From: Pegea sp. RAD2-039
Lineage: Eukaryota; Chordata; Thaliacea; Salpida; Salpidae
Direction: 5' to 3'
Length of the DNA stretch: 64,000 nucleotides
Assembly: GCA_034620365.1 (NCBI GenBank)
Contig: JAQGEQ010000299.1
Location: 1,488,001 to 1,552,000 of the forward strand
Positions 33,001 through 43,800 of the stretch are shown here, piece by piece. The notes below the pieces were generated by a model, which was not told the origin of the DNA, made no database searches, and saw nothing but the letters and a program-made list of their open reading frames with translations. Numbering within the stretch: the stretch's first letter is position 1; each line of letters begins with the position of its first letter. A program made the position numbers and the translations under genes.

Positions 33001-33379
33001 AGTTCTTTTTACATCCATGACATGGCTCCATTTTTACTCCAATAGAATTTAAGAAGCTTTTTAAATTTTTACTTTGAGCTAACAACAAATCTTTATTCTT
33101 GTTTTCTTGGCATTTAGAGGAATTCAGTGAAGTTGCTTGATGAAGTTTGCCATTTGATAGTAATTTTGAAGTATCTTGAGTTGATAGCAAATTACTTGAA
33201 GAAGCTTCATCTTTTGTAGTAGTAGATTGTTCTTTCATAATCTCATCAATACTCAATATAACTTTGACATCTTCATTTAAAACTGTTTTTTCATAGTCAT
33301 CTTGAAAATCTGAATTTTCACATTCAGCTTTAGGTACCAATAAACCATTACTAACTGGTTCACTGCATTTTGATTCCAT
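30029..33379 (-). CDS. USP48: Ubiquitin carboxyl-terminal hydrolase 48
   Basis: Deubiquitinase (peptidase C19); in humans it acts on histone H2A and other nuclear targets. A single exon of 1,116 aa, started by an ATG with an in-frame TAA three codons upstream. A Cys-rich patch (CHGCKKNC, 120-127) precedes the USP domain, as in human USP48. The Cys box is LGLRNLGATCYVN with catalytic Cys184. Zn-binding CxxC pairs are at 293/296 and 341/344. The His box is SGHF (His424) with Asn441/Asp442 (NDEEV). DUSP-like repeats follow from about 560 (WVSIDQIRSFF), with later copies (IPKSAWVIIRRYF, IPKEFLAAWRRF, VLLWANEW). A ubiquitin-like domain lies near 1030-1095 (FTLKELKIAIMGV, IAPFDQN), and the end GFKGTLLLGG matches the vertebrate C-terminus. 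The N-terminus is about 85 residues longer than human. Confidence 0.96.
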   Translation of the reverse strand: MESKCSEPVSNGLLVPKAECENSDFQDDYEKTVLNEDVKVILSIDEIMKEQSTTTKDEASSSNLLSTQDTSKLLSNGKLHQATSLNSSKCQENKNKDLLLAQSKNLKSFLNSIGVKMEPCHGCKKNCSSNLLCYSCLGQSKWVITKEKLTKTYNNKLYKIEHEQSKFNKAKTIPLGLRNLGATCYVNIYLQLWFHNLSFRSAVYAARLEEGSSSEAFYPFISSLKYIFAELEKSHSLVVNPSSLIDALRLKHNSQQDASEFSKLMITLMEGHPELNLALNKEFRGSYAYSQKCLYCSRVTERETTFYELDLQMCEGITSLQGLIGNYLKEERLIGENQYNCSKCKKHRDAVRHIELKSLPNSLTFHLLRFVYNIQLSARTKIHNAVSFPNKIDMSQFMSDTSTPIEYKLTAVLLHRGQFASSGHFLTHIMNQQDNNWYMFNDEEVVKLPRRGGCNLNSDKETTDEIKSAPNKRRKVQTTSNENSSKDAYMLVYTRVNNNIDVKPCVPSHLAGIIEKENDSLLSDKADFYSKRHQDAKVQYNRKLDRLSFIEELANTADANHWVSIDQIRSFFNAKTSTVEVLKEYKLCLHDKLSPNIISSYKLVSKKAANILYENNVKKLNFQGYGAICSKCTKHYYCMLESKNKLQSEHKTAEEIIKQHTKGEIQYHSSNLYYIGTTSLKKWKQIILKNMESNLNTEVSYVLNEDLLCEHKCITHDERSYAIIPKSAWVIIRRYFKKYQERKFDEYEPCQICVDLQGVKDSLDCDLKMRANKEKQLLKDLYFGRGRPKKFVFKRQSSRLCEDKFFIIPKEFLAAWRRFIQSSLKDVSKSKKESNVDQETELQIKNSEFLCAHGRFVYDPVAIALDEELEIDIPKSVLLWANEWATLKEIYSYDHELYIRIPVINNCKVVLTKLDQEADSTATDPSPYTTDNRKTSDEEELFNVQEDGEKIKYICSPSCCQQCTAEMIDAQSKRDFVYEDVKMIVKLSDLTFLEMKKSLENIDIPLKPLNNCRPKRLARGEKYVPGISSTFTLKELKIAIMGVLQIAPFDQNIFVDGVYHVDDDTMTLESLCISKYSVLHVTEDKPDESFDSSELEKQVEDVEAGFKGTLLLGGMM

Positions 33380-36035
33380 TATATATTAACGTAAGTAAAA
33401 AAAAATTAAATCATAAGTCTCCAATCTAAGAAAGACGAATTCCAGTGATGTGATATTAGGATCTCAGACACCAACAATTTATAAATTAGAATTGGCTCTT
33501 TAGATAAAACAATAGTTAAAAACACAATTTTAACTTATTTAGAGGTAATAAACAAATCCTAAACTAAAATATTTAGACTTACAAAATTATGAACTGGGAA
33601 ACAATACAAACATCCTAATACTTTATTCTTAAGAATAGTTATACTATAATTAAATTAAGCATACAGCTAAAAAATTATAACTATAAATAAATAGAAGCTT
33701 GGCTATAGTTAAAAAATATAAAAAAGTTAAACAAGTAACATTATAAAAAGAAAATATTATAATCAAAAAAGTATTACCAAATTTATTGTTTTGTTTCAAA
33801 ATATTTAGGTAAAATAACTGCATCAAATTTTAATGATAAAAAGGCTTTGTCATTAAAGAAACAAAATGAAAACATTAAAAAAAATATTAAGATTACAATT
33901 CAAGAAACAAAATTGGACCAATAATAAAGATTATCATACTCAATTATAACAATTTAAAATGAATATACAATTTTCAGGCAAATAAAAGAAATTTAACAAT
34001 AGGCAACTATTTCATACAAATTTGACTTGAAGATAGTTTTATAACTACACTATCCTTACATAAATAGTTGATATAATTTCCTTGTTATTTAACTTTTTAT
34101 AAATGCAATATAACATTTGTTATATAAGTTAGAACAAAATTTGTATGACACAAAAACATTTCAACTAATTATTAGACAAATGCTAAACATTCATTAATAA
34201 AAAGATTATAACTTTTAAGAAACAAAAATATAATCATAATCAGGATGTAAGATCTTATTTGAATCAATATAAAATAGATGTATTAAAAAGAAGAACTCAA
34301 AAGCAAAATAAATGTCTTACACTAATTAATTCTCACTATAATAAAAAAAATAATTGGTGAACAAACTTTTACAATGTACAGATTACAAACCCAAAAGTTA
34401 CTGTAATATGAAAATTACAAACCACCAAGTATTAATGAGCATCAAAAGTATTACATATTACTATCAAAAAATTAAAAGCAGTCAATTATTCTATTGATCA
34501 GTATTTTTATGTTATTACTATACTTGGATATTTTGACAAAAATAACTAAAAAATATTAAGTATCAATGAAATTATATGACTAAATAGTATACAAAGTAGA
34601 AAAATACTTGTATTATCAACAATACAAAATATTTTTTTTAAATCCTATAAAAAGTTCTCAAGATAAGTAAAAAACATACACACAAAATTATCAATACGAG
34701 TTTACATATATTTTATTCAGAAGAAATAAAAAAGGATGAACTGAAAATTAAAACTATTTCTTAATTGAACTATTAAAGCATAAGTATAGGTAAAAGTAAA
34801 ACTAAAATATTTAATTTAAATGAAGCAGGATTAATTCTATGTCATAAAAATATCAAATTATTGTAACTATGCATAATACACTTTTAAAATAATAATGTAT
34901 AAAACATTAAAAGTTATCCTAATTTTTTAAGGAGTAAACCAAAACTAATATTCAAAACAAGCGTCTGCTAATACAATATTACCGAATTAAGTTTAGGGTT
35001 TTAATAAGTTTCAGTTAAAATTAGAAAATAAAATGAGTTTAACACTGTTAAAGTTACTTTAGTATCGTTTTGTAATACGGCATAGATTAAAAAGACAGCA
35101 AGCACAGCCTAAATTTTTTTGGAACTTATAGAGAGTTTGATTACCATTGAAAAGTTTGACAAAAATTAACGCAAATTCAAAACTGCTTCAAGTACTCTTG
35201 TTTTCTAAAATTGCAGAAACTCAAACAGTATAAGCTTTAATGAACTAAAAGAGATTATTGATTACAGAGAATAGGCAAAAATAGAATTAAGCGATAGTTA
35301 GATTGTTGTTCAAAGTAATGTTCAAAAATTGCAATCATGTAAGGAGGTCCAACGTAGTTCTCTACTCTTTACTATAGGTCATTAGAAAAGTTTTCGTATA
35401 AAATTGTGGGCTAAAAATGAAAGAAAGTTGGACCATTTCATGATTTTCTTTCATCATATATATAGATGAGAAGAATTTTTATGTGTTGCTTTGCTTCCAA
35501 AAATGAAACTAAACGAAGATTTAATTTTCTCTTATTTTTTTATATTGATAATGACAAAAAATAACTAGTTTTGGGCTAATATAGACAACCTTTTATGTCT
35601 CCCTTCATTCGTTTCTATCTTCGTAAATAATACAACATTAGTATTACTTAATTTAAGTTGAAATAAATATTTATGCTGTATAAGTTTAGGAAACTAGTTT
35701 AGTATTAAGCAAATGTCTAATTTTTGTTTTTTGGACTTCATACATATTTTTTAAGATCAAAATGTTCTACGATGAATATAACTTTTTCTGTGCGTCAATT
35801 CCAGGTAAAATGCAAAAAACAAGACAAGCCTTTGTACATTTCTTTCATCGACTTCACTGTAGTATGTTTGAATTGACTAGCAGTAGAATATTTTGTCGCT
35901 TGCTTAAACGTACCGTACCTTCCTACTTTATATACCTAGTTCATTTTGTAACAGATTTGATGTTGTTTACAGCGCGTATCGTTGCTGGTAGTTGCTTTTG
36001 CAATTGAATAAAGCTCTTTTAAAGAGTTATTATCA
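33380..36035. other. Intergenic upstream of USP48, no feature recognised
   Basis: About 2.7 kb of AT-rich DNA. A modest open frame at 35762-36007 has no family resemblance and abuts the retroelement fossil. Confidence 0.55.
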
Positions 36036-36039
36036 TAAC

Positions 36040-37160
36040 ACTTATCAAAGTTTTTGACCCCGTCAGTATCGAAGGTCTGTTCTCGATATTATTTAAGATT
36101 AGCAGCCTCTTTAATATGGTGAAATCATTTCACACGAACACTAAGGCAACAAGTACAAGACAATCCAGTATGATGAAAGCTTTTCTGAATCACTTGTCAT
36201 CAAAAATGGAGTAAAACAAGGATGTACCTTTGCCCCAACGCTTTGTGGGATTTCCTTTATAATGTTACTCAAACAAGCGTTTCATGCGTCTTCCTAAGAA
36301 ATTAACCTTCATTAAATGTCTGATCAAAGTCTTTTCAATACATCGAGTCTGAAGGCGAAGAGCTATGTCCGTGACCTACTGATGACGCAGTAATTATTGC
36401 ACATTCAGTAATAGACCTACAGATGCTGATAAACCGATTTTCATCAGCCTGTACAGAATGAATATCAATCTAAAAAAGGTATAAACTCTCAGACAAGGTG
36501 TTATCGTTCCACAGTCAATCATTTCATTACTGCGCCGTAAGACTATAACTAATTGTGTCTATATCAGCTCAAAAATAACATCAGCATCAATCGTATCCGA
36601 GATCAACAGTTACATTTGTATAGCATCTGGCTCGTTTAACACGGTTCACATCCAGGGTCTGGGATAATCCAAACCTATCTATAAAAACCAACGCTGTCAT
36701 CTAAAGAGCTTTTGTCTGCAGTACGTTGTTGCACGTCGACAAAACTTGGACTTTGTCGAAGGCTAACGAAAATAAACTTAACATCTTTAATTTTTTTTGT
36801 CTTGGTCGCATATTGCGCTCAACGTGGTAGCAAGAGATCTCGAACAATGAAGTCTTAAGGTGCATCGGTCTAACAACAATGTACAGCTGGCTAAGCAAGC
36901 AAAGGTTTCGCTTGCTCAGACACGTCCATCGGATGGACGATGGATGGATTTCAAAGGATTTGCTGTATGGAGAGCTACTAAACGGTAAATGCAATATCAG
37001 TCTTCCCTGTCTTCTCTGTAAAGATACCTGCAAGCGCGATACGCAATCGTTTAACATCAATACTAGCAATAGGAAAGATATCGCAACGGGATCGCTTCGA
37101 ATGGCGCTATCTACTCCGCAAACGAATAATGGATACAATAGAGAAACTAGTCTAAAAAAA
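36040..37160 (+). mobile_element. Decayed RTE-like non-LTR retrotransposon fragment
   Basis: Broken translations follow the reverse-transcriptase order of RTE-type elements. First comes a VFDPVS segment near 36050 (family AFDTVS). Then NGVKQGCTFAPTLCGI sits at 36205-36252, then a mutated catalytic block (TDDAVIIAHS near 36378). Last is the characteristic C-terminal RHVHRMDDGWISKDLLYGEL near 36910-36975. Many stops and frameshifts show it is long dead. It is unrelated to the younger element at 26-29 kb. Confidence 0.85.
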
Positions 37161-39330
37161 AGAAAGAACCCTTAAAGGCTTTTTCTTTTGCATTTCACTT
37201 TGTCTTGTTTTATTAGCTCCTTTACATCCCATCTTACCAGTCTTACCTTGTTTTTAACATCATCATTTAGAGCACATCTAGTATTACCGTTCTCGGCCGA
37301 AGCAGGTCTAGAAGCTAGCCCCTATATATTTTTTAATATTTTAAAGAATTTAAAGAATTTGATAAACAACTGTTAAATTAACATTGTGATTATATTTAGA
37401 TTTAGTTTTATATGTGCTTCAATGAAATGTATCACTTTTGGTGTGAAACTATTTCCAGAAAATCAACCAATCAAAATTTGTAAAGTCAAAAAAAAGAATC
37501 ATCTTGAAATTAAATACTCAAAAGCATTACAATCTTAAAACGAAATTTAACTTTTTTTAAGCTGTTAGGATAAGGAAAATTTTTTTAATACAAAGAATGT
37601 ATTACCTGTTTTAGCTTCTTAGATTTGAATTCATATAAAATAAAACTTTCTTTAAAAAACGTTGTTATATTTTTACTAGCTTTTTTCAGTTTTATTTGAA
37701 TTTTTTTTATGAATGCAAGTGTAATATAAGTAAAAAAAATTTAGGGCACTTCTAAAATAACTAGTTTGTTAGGAGCTTTTCCCTAAAAAATCATTTTAGC
37801 TAGAGGTCTCATAATATTTTTAAGGAGAAACTTTAAAACGTCAACTTTAAAAAGAACAAACATATAAAATGCAGTTTACAAAAATTGCCAAGATGTTCAT
37901 GAATTAATTTGGTTAATATTGACTTCTTATTTTCATCATTTTACTAAAAGATTGTCGCACACACACATCAAACAAATGCAGTAGAAAATGTTTAAGCAAC
38001 CTTATCAAACTTCGACTGATCTTCACTTTTAAACTTTTTTTAATTGAATAATATTGAAGCTACTTCTATTAAATCAACAACGAATTTTTAATCACAAAAA
38101 CATCCCATCATTTTATTATACTTTTCTACTTAAATTTAAAAATCTCTCTAATCTTCCTAATCATTTTTAATGTCAATTTTTAGTGATGAAGATAATAATC
38201 TTTTAAGGTTTTTTTGACATCCTAGGAACAGTTTAAACTTATTTAACTAAAATTGTCTCTCACTCATGCCTTGTATTATGCTGTAAAACAAGAAATACGT
38301 TTAATGTTAGTAAAGGTTTTATCAACTTAGACTCAAAATAAGCATTCTTCTGTCACCACTGTTTAATTCTTTTATTGACAATAAAAATTTCATATATATT
38401 ATATTTATTGGTAAGAAGTTTGATTAAAAATTAGAATATCAATTGGCTAACAACATATCTATACATGTTTTTATCATAGATTAGAATCTTTTAAAAACCA
38501 TAATAACAACTTTATTTGTTTTTCTTCAAATTGCCTATTTTTAAAATTTTTAGAAGTGAGAGCAAAATGGTAAGCGCGTATATCAGGTTTAGGTATTCTT
38601 TATATGAACAAACCTATCTATGGTCCTTGCTTACAAGAAATGTATATATTTCATAACTACTAACTGAAATCTAAGAACTTTTAACAACTGTACCAGATAC
38701 CACCTTAGCTGTATAGTCAGGTTGCAAAACACTATTATTATAGAAAACTGTAATGCGAAAACATTGTTCGATTTTTTCTTTGGCGAAAATTGAAGGGTAG
38801 TTAAGAACCCTACGATAGTATGTAACTTATAAGATGCCTTTTGAAGGAAGAAATGATAAAAGTGCTGGCAATGTAAAGGAAGTAACAAATTAAAAAGGCT
38901 TTGATTAAAAATAAATTTATTAAACTTAGATTAATAGGCACTCTTTTTATATGTATGAACAAATTCTAATAAGCATTAAATAAAGTTTGTTAGAAATTAA
39001 GAAATTTTTAATTATAATTATAGAAGAAAAGTTTCAAATAATGCCTATGAATGTCTTAACGACAGGAATTATCACTAAGACATTTTTGTGAATCAAAAAG
39101 ATTGTTGTTTCAATACTTCTTGTTGTATTCCTTTGCTAGATGCTTAATAGGGTTTTACTTTAAAAAATATAATATTTGAAGATTAATACATACATTTTTA
39201 ATGATGTAAAAAAACCTAGAAAAACACTTTAGAGGTTAACAAATTTTTAGAGGTAACAAATAAATTTCGAACTTTTTTATTTGCATAAAAAATGAGATAA
39301 AATCGTTTTATAAAAGGCGGCCAATTCAAT
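37161..39330. other. Intergenic, no feature recognised
   Basis: About 2.2 kb of AT-rich DNA between the retroelement fossil and the decayed coding region. No exon or repeat was recognised. Confidence 0.55.
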
Positions 39331-39334
39331 TTAA

Positions 39335-40203
39335 GTCCTTTTGAATAATAACTTTCAAGGTTTAGTTGATTCTAAAGCTAACAAAGATGATCAAATTGTA
39401 TCCTGTACAGAAATTGAACAACAGTTGCAACTTGTAGCAGCAGAAAATGTATTATAAAGTAGGTTACAGCAGTCACATTATGAGAAAGCCTAGTAACTTC
39501 AAACACAGCTGAAAAATTTGGTTGAAAATTTTATAGAGCTCTATGCGTCGACAACAAGACAAAAAAGTTCTTAACGATAATATAAGTTGAAAAAATTAAA
39601 GAAATAATTACTACAAAGGCAAATAAATCTCATTTTTCTAGTGAGAAATATATATTTTTCTTTTTGTAAACACAAATCAAACTGAAAATTCAAAATAAGG
39701 CATTAACTTCTTGAAAATATTTTCATTTCATTTAAAAAATTCAGTAAACAAACAAAACATAAGCATTCAAAAACGATTGTTCTATTTAAGAAGTTTAGTT
39801 AAAAATTTGATAAAACGTTTAGTATTTCAAAACTTATAAGCACAAAACAACTTGGCGGTTTTTAAGAGATAGTCGCTGATTCATTTCCAAGAGATGGAAT
39901 TTTACGCTAATGTGATAGGCATGTTGCGGTTCAAGTAAGTGTATTTGAAAAAATTCTAAAATTGGTCAGTTTCATTTTGAAAAGTTGGCCAGAAACAAAA
40001 TTTCATTAAGAACTATTATAAAAACTGAAGTAGAGGTTTCAGAGATAGTATAAGCGATTATTTAATCTTGTGCAAGTTTAGAAGGCAGAATGCGGTAATG
40101 TATCATAAGAAAAACGTGAAAATATAATTTTGAACATAATTTTGCACCTGCTTTAGACACAGCAGAAAATATTAGATATTGGTATAAAGATGATATAACC
40201 TAA
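39335..40203 (+). pseudogene. Decayed coding sequence of unknown origin (coiled-coil-like)
   Basis: Two stretches have protein-like codon patterns broken by stops. In 39335-39571 the frame reads FQGLVDSKANKDDQIV, EIEQQLQLVAAENVL and LQTQLKNLVENFIELYA, interrupted at 39455 (TAA), 39491 (TAG) and 39494 (TAA). In 39961-40203 it reads FHFEKLARNKISL, SCASLEGRMR and ALDTAENIRYWYKDDIT with three TAA and one TGA. A segment in between (39842 onward) is in a different frame, so frameshifts exist. I do not recognise the parent gene. The first part looks like a coiled coil. It could be a processed pseudogene or the remains of a transposon protein. Confidence 0.4.
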
Positions 40204-40852
40204 AAAAGATTGATAATGTTTTTACCGAGTCAGTTGTTTGATATGAATCCAAATAAAACCTTATGAGATATATTACAGTAAGTAATTTGGTTAAATTGAA
40301 TTCAAATGAGTTAATTGAAATCATTTCTGTTATATCTGTATACTTTGAAAATAACTTATAGACTTTACAAATGTAAGTTTTAAACTGCAAGAAAACAATA
40401 GTTGTCTTTTTAAAATAAAAATGAAAACGTTTTATACCCTTAATCAGCAAATGACAAAAACTCTACAAGTTAACCTTGTTTAGGCATTTATAAATTTATA
40501 TTGTTACAAAACTGAATGCAAAAATTTCATAAACGTTTAAACACCGTCATACAAATATTATAACAAAAGGCAAACTTTAAAAATATTCACTTTGGCTCGC
40601 ATAAAATACTTTGTTTAAACTTTAACACATTGTAGATCTAAAAATGATTAAATATTCAGATTAATCATACTTAGACAAGCTCAATGTAGAAAAAATGTGG
40701 TAGAAGCTTTTTATGGAATTGCATGAACGATATCTTTGGCTGGTAGAATGCTGACAAAATAGATGAACAAGATTTTTAGCAAAATTACGATTATCTAAAA
40801 ATTCTTGAGTAAATTTTTGATTTACACATTTTAAAGCTTCTTTGTAGCAGTT
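40204..40852. other. AP-2 3' flank, no poly(A) signal identified
   Basis: AT-rich sequence downstream of the AP-2 stop. No AATAAA on the minus strand was found close to the stop, so the 3' UTR end is undefined. Confidence 0.5.
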
Positions 40853-43800
40853 TCACTTTTTACTTTCCAAAGTTAACCCGTCGTTTTGCGTAGACTGATT
40901 TTGCTGGTGGGAAGCAGGTCCAATGACCTGAGTAGGCAATTGACTATGATGCATACTCATTCGTAGAACATCTTGATGAGGATCAATGTTACTGACTCCT
41001 GCAGCAGTACTACTACTACTTGTATTTTGTGAAGCAGCATTTGTTAGAGCTGCAGCAGTGACAACGTTGCCGAGATAGGGCTTTTTTTCTTGGTACCTTA
41101 GCATCTCCGTCAAATAGTGCTACAAAATTACAGTTTATTATTGACTTGACTTATATATTTCAATTAGAATATTATCATTACAAAATCGTTAAATTTATTC
41201 GAGATAAAGAGACAAAGTACTAATTGTTACCTGTAAGGCTGTGAGAGCTGCACAAATTGCAGGAGTACCAAACCCATGAGTAGTAGAACTGAAATGAGTT
41301 AGAGGTCTCTGAACTAAGCTATCCAGTATAGGATTGGGATGAGTATTTCCTATAGGAGATCGATCTTGTGCTAGTAAGTCTTGAACTTCTTTAACTATTT
41401 GCCTGTAGAGAAAAGTAGTAAAGTTTTTATGATCAATTAAATTATTTTTTTTTTCATTTTAAGAAAAAATATATGCTGCCATAAGTAAAAGTACTAATAC
41501 AATTGCAACATTTTAAAGATTCATTGACTACAAACAAACACAGTAGGGTATATTGAACTTAAAAACAAAGACTAAACGATTTGCTATGTATGCTTGAGGC
41601 ACTCCTTATAAATACCCAGTGCAAAATTTATCTGTAAAAAAAGTTTTCCAAGAGGCTCTTATCCTAAAATCCAAGAGACTAAATTAGCTTATCAGTTTTT
41701 TATTAAGTGTTTAAACCCTATGTGAGATTCAAAACAGGTTTGTTGGTTTACAAATCAAAACTTATATTATGCTTTTAGATAACGGTTATTCATTCAGGGA
41801 AATCGAATTACTGATTCAGTGAAAGGCTGTTTCCGGCGTGATATATGCATATAAACACTATACGGATTATTTACAGTGTTATCGAGTCAACTTACTTTGT
41901 TGCTAGAATCATATTTTTTCTTGTATGCAAAATATCAGGATCCGAATGCTGTTTGCAAACAAACTCAGCAAGAGGTTTTGCTGGAAATTCAGTCTCACAA
42001 ACATATCCAAAATCTCGAGCTAAATGAACAGCTTCACCTGATGAGAAAACCAGTTTACATTCAATGAAACTCAAAACCTTGCAACTAATTGCCTTCGACA
42101 AGGGAAGTCAAAAGGGTGACGTTCGCAGCCTTTCTTCGACCAGCAGGCAGATTCAATCCTATTTTGTCTAATTTATCTCGTAACCTTTTGCCGCCATCTT
42201 TTGATTTAGCTCTGTTTAAAATGAAAATATTAAAAATGAAAAATCCATTTAGTAAATTACTTCCCACCTGCGAAGAACTCCTCCGAGTAATGAAGCGTTT
42301 AGACACTCAGGGTTGGCAAGGCGACGTTGGATTTCAGCAATTGTCACTTTGTACTTTGATGTTGAGCTGAGTAAGCTAAGTCGACCAGGCACAGAACAAA
42401 ATACTTCACTTGGGCTGACTGCCGCGGTTACTTAAATGCAAATTATTTTTTTAAGTTGTTTACTTTGTAAGGTTTTATGGTTACTGAAATATTTCAGCAA
42501 AACCATTTTTAATAGTAACTGATTTTTATATTGTCTAAATTTTAGTTTCTAAGGAAATTTTTGTTAACAAGGAAAATACGATGTATTTAAATAATTACTG
42601 CTCGAAATCAGATATTGTTAAAAAATTATTCACATTTGTAAGATCTTACATATTTATCAACAACTCTTTCTCAGAAATGGTGAAAAGATAATTTGTCCGA
42701 TAAGACTAACTATAACTATTCTGTTAACACATAAGTAGGTTTGACTAGGTAAGGTTAGGACTATATTGAGCAGGCGAGTTCTTAAGATAAAAAGTACACT
42801 ATTGGTTTCTGTTGATTAACAAGTGAGTCTGCTAGGTTGACTTAATTGTCGTTTTTTGAGATCATGAATATTGATGAGCTACATAAAGAGAATCAAGAAA
42901 GCTATGAAAATGAAAATAAACTAAAAACTGACTTTACATTAAATGTTTATTATTATAAAAGCTAGTAAATGTTTTCTCACCTGGTATCAAATTGCTTGTG
43001 CGGTGAGTTATAAAAGTTGAATGTTTTGGTAACGATTTAGAGATACTGATCTGGGCAGGTATTTGCGCTTGATCTAACGAAAACACAAGGCTGCATTGAG
43101 CTCTAAATGATAAAATATATAATCACAAGACATACAAGGGTAAGGAGAATGTGCTCGCAATTCTGATTTAATATTCTTCCATCCGGTTCTATCAGAATCT
43201 TGCTCTAGACAACTAGCACCTGTAGATAGACAAAGCGTGAATAATTCAACTGTCATTAAGAAAAAAAAAACTTAATACTCGAACAGAACAGTTAGATTCA
43301 AGTTAGATAATTGAGCGAATCAATGTAGTGAAACAAGTCTTGCCGATATTAAAAAATAAATTAATTCAATAAATATTATGTTATTTACTCAACAAGCTTG
43401 GAACAAATTGCAAAAAATTTGACTATCTTAGGCTAAAGTTTTTTTCTTAAAATTGCAAATACTTTTAAAGATAACAACAAAAATTTTAACTTTAAAGTTT
43501 TATCAGGTGTAAGTTTAAAAAATAACTTTTGTTGAAAATTGATTTTTGGTTTTTATAAAGTTAACTGCCGTCATTTCAACAACCCTAATAATAATAATCA
43601 TTAATGATCAATTCAAAATTTAAAAATTTTTGTCTCTGCTAATACATCCTGCAATGTTCTGCTACAAATTGTATGTATTTAAATTTGATGTAAAACGTGC
43701 ACAATTTCAACATTTATTCAAAAAACTAAATTGAACTGTTGTAAAAAGTATATCCAGCCAATAAATAATATACTATTTTTTATTGTGTAAATTAAAAAAA

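Noticed and set aside
35762..36007. 81-codon plus-strand open frame before the retroelement fossil
   Set aside because: It does not match the upstream part of RTE-type proteins and shows no motif of its own.
39335..40203. Reassigned genetic code (TAA/TAG read as Gln) or ciliate contamination
   Set aside because: USP48, NAA60, AP-2 and the other genes end at normal TAA/TGA codons at the expected C-termini, and the region also has a frame change and TGA. Ordinary decay is simpler.
42089..42370. Plus-strand open frame of about 93 codons opposite AP-2
   Set aside because: It is antisense to the DNA-binding exons, whose phases and conserved protein are unambiguous.
43074..43256. Minus-strand 60-codon open frame as an additional AP-2 exon
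   Set aside because: The true exon (42981-43073) lies next to it. Reading further upstream gives the wrong phase and no AP-2 similarity.
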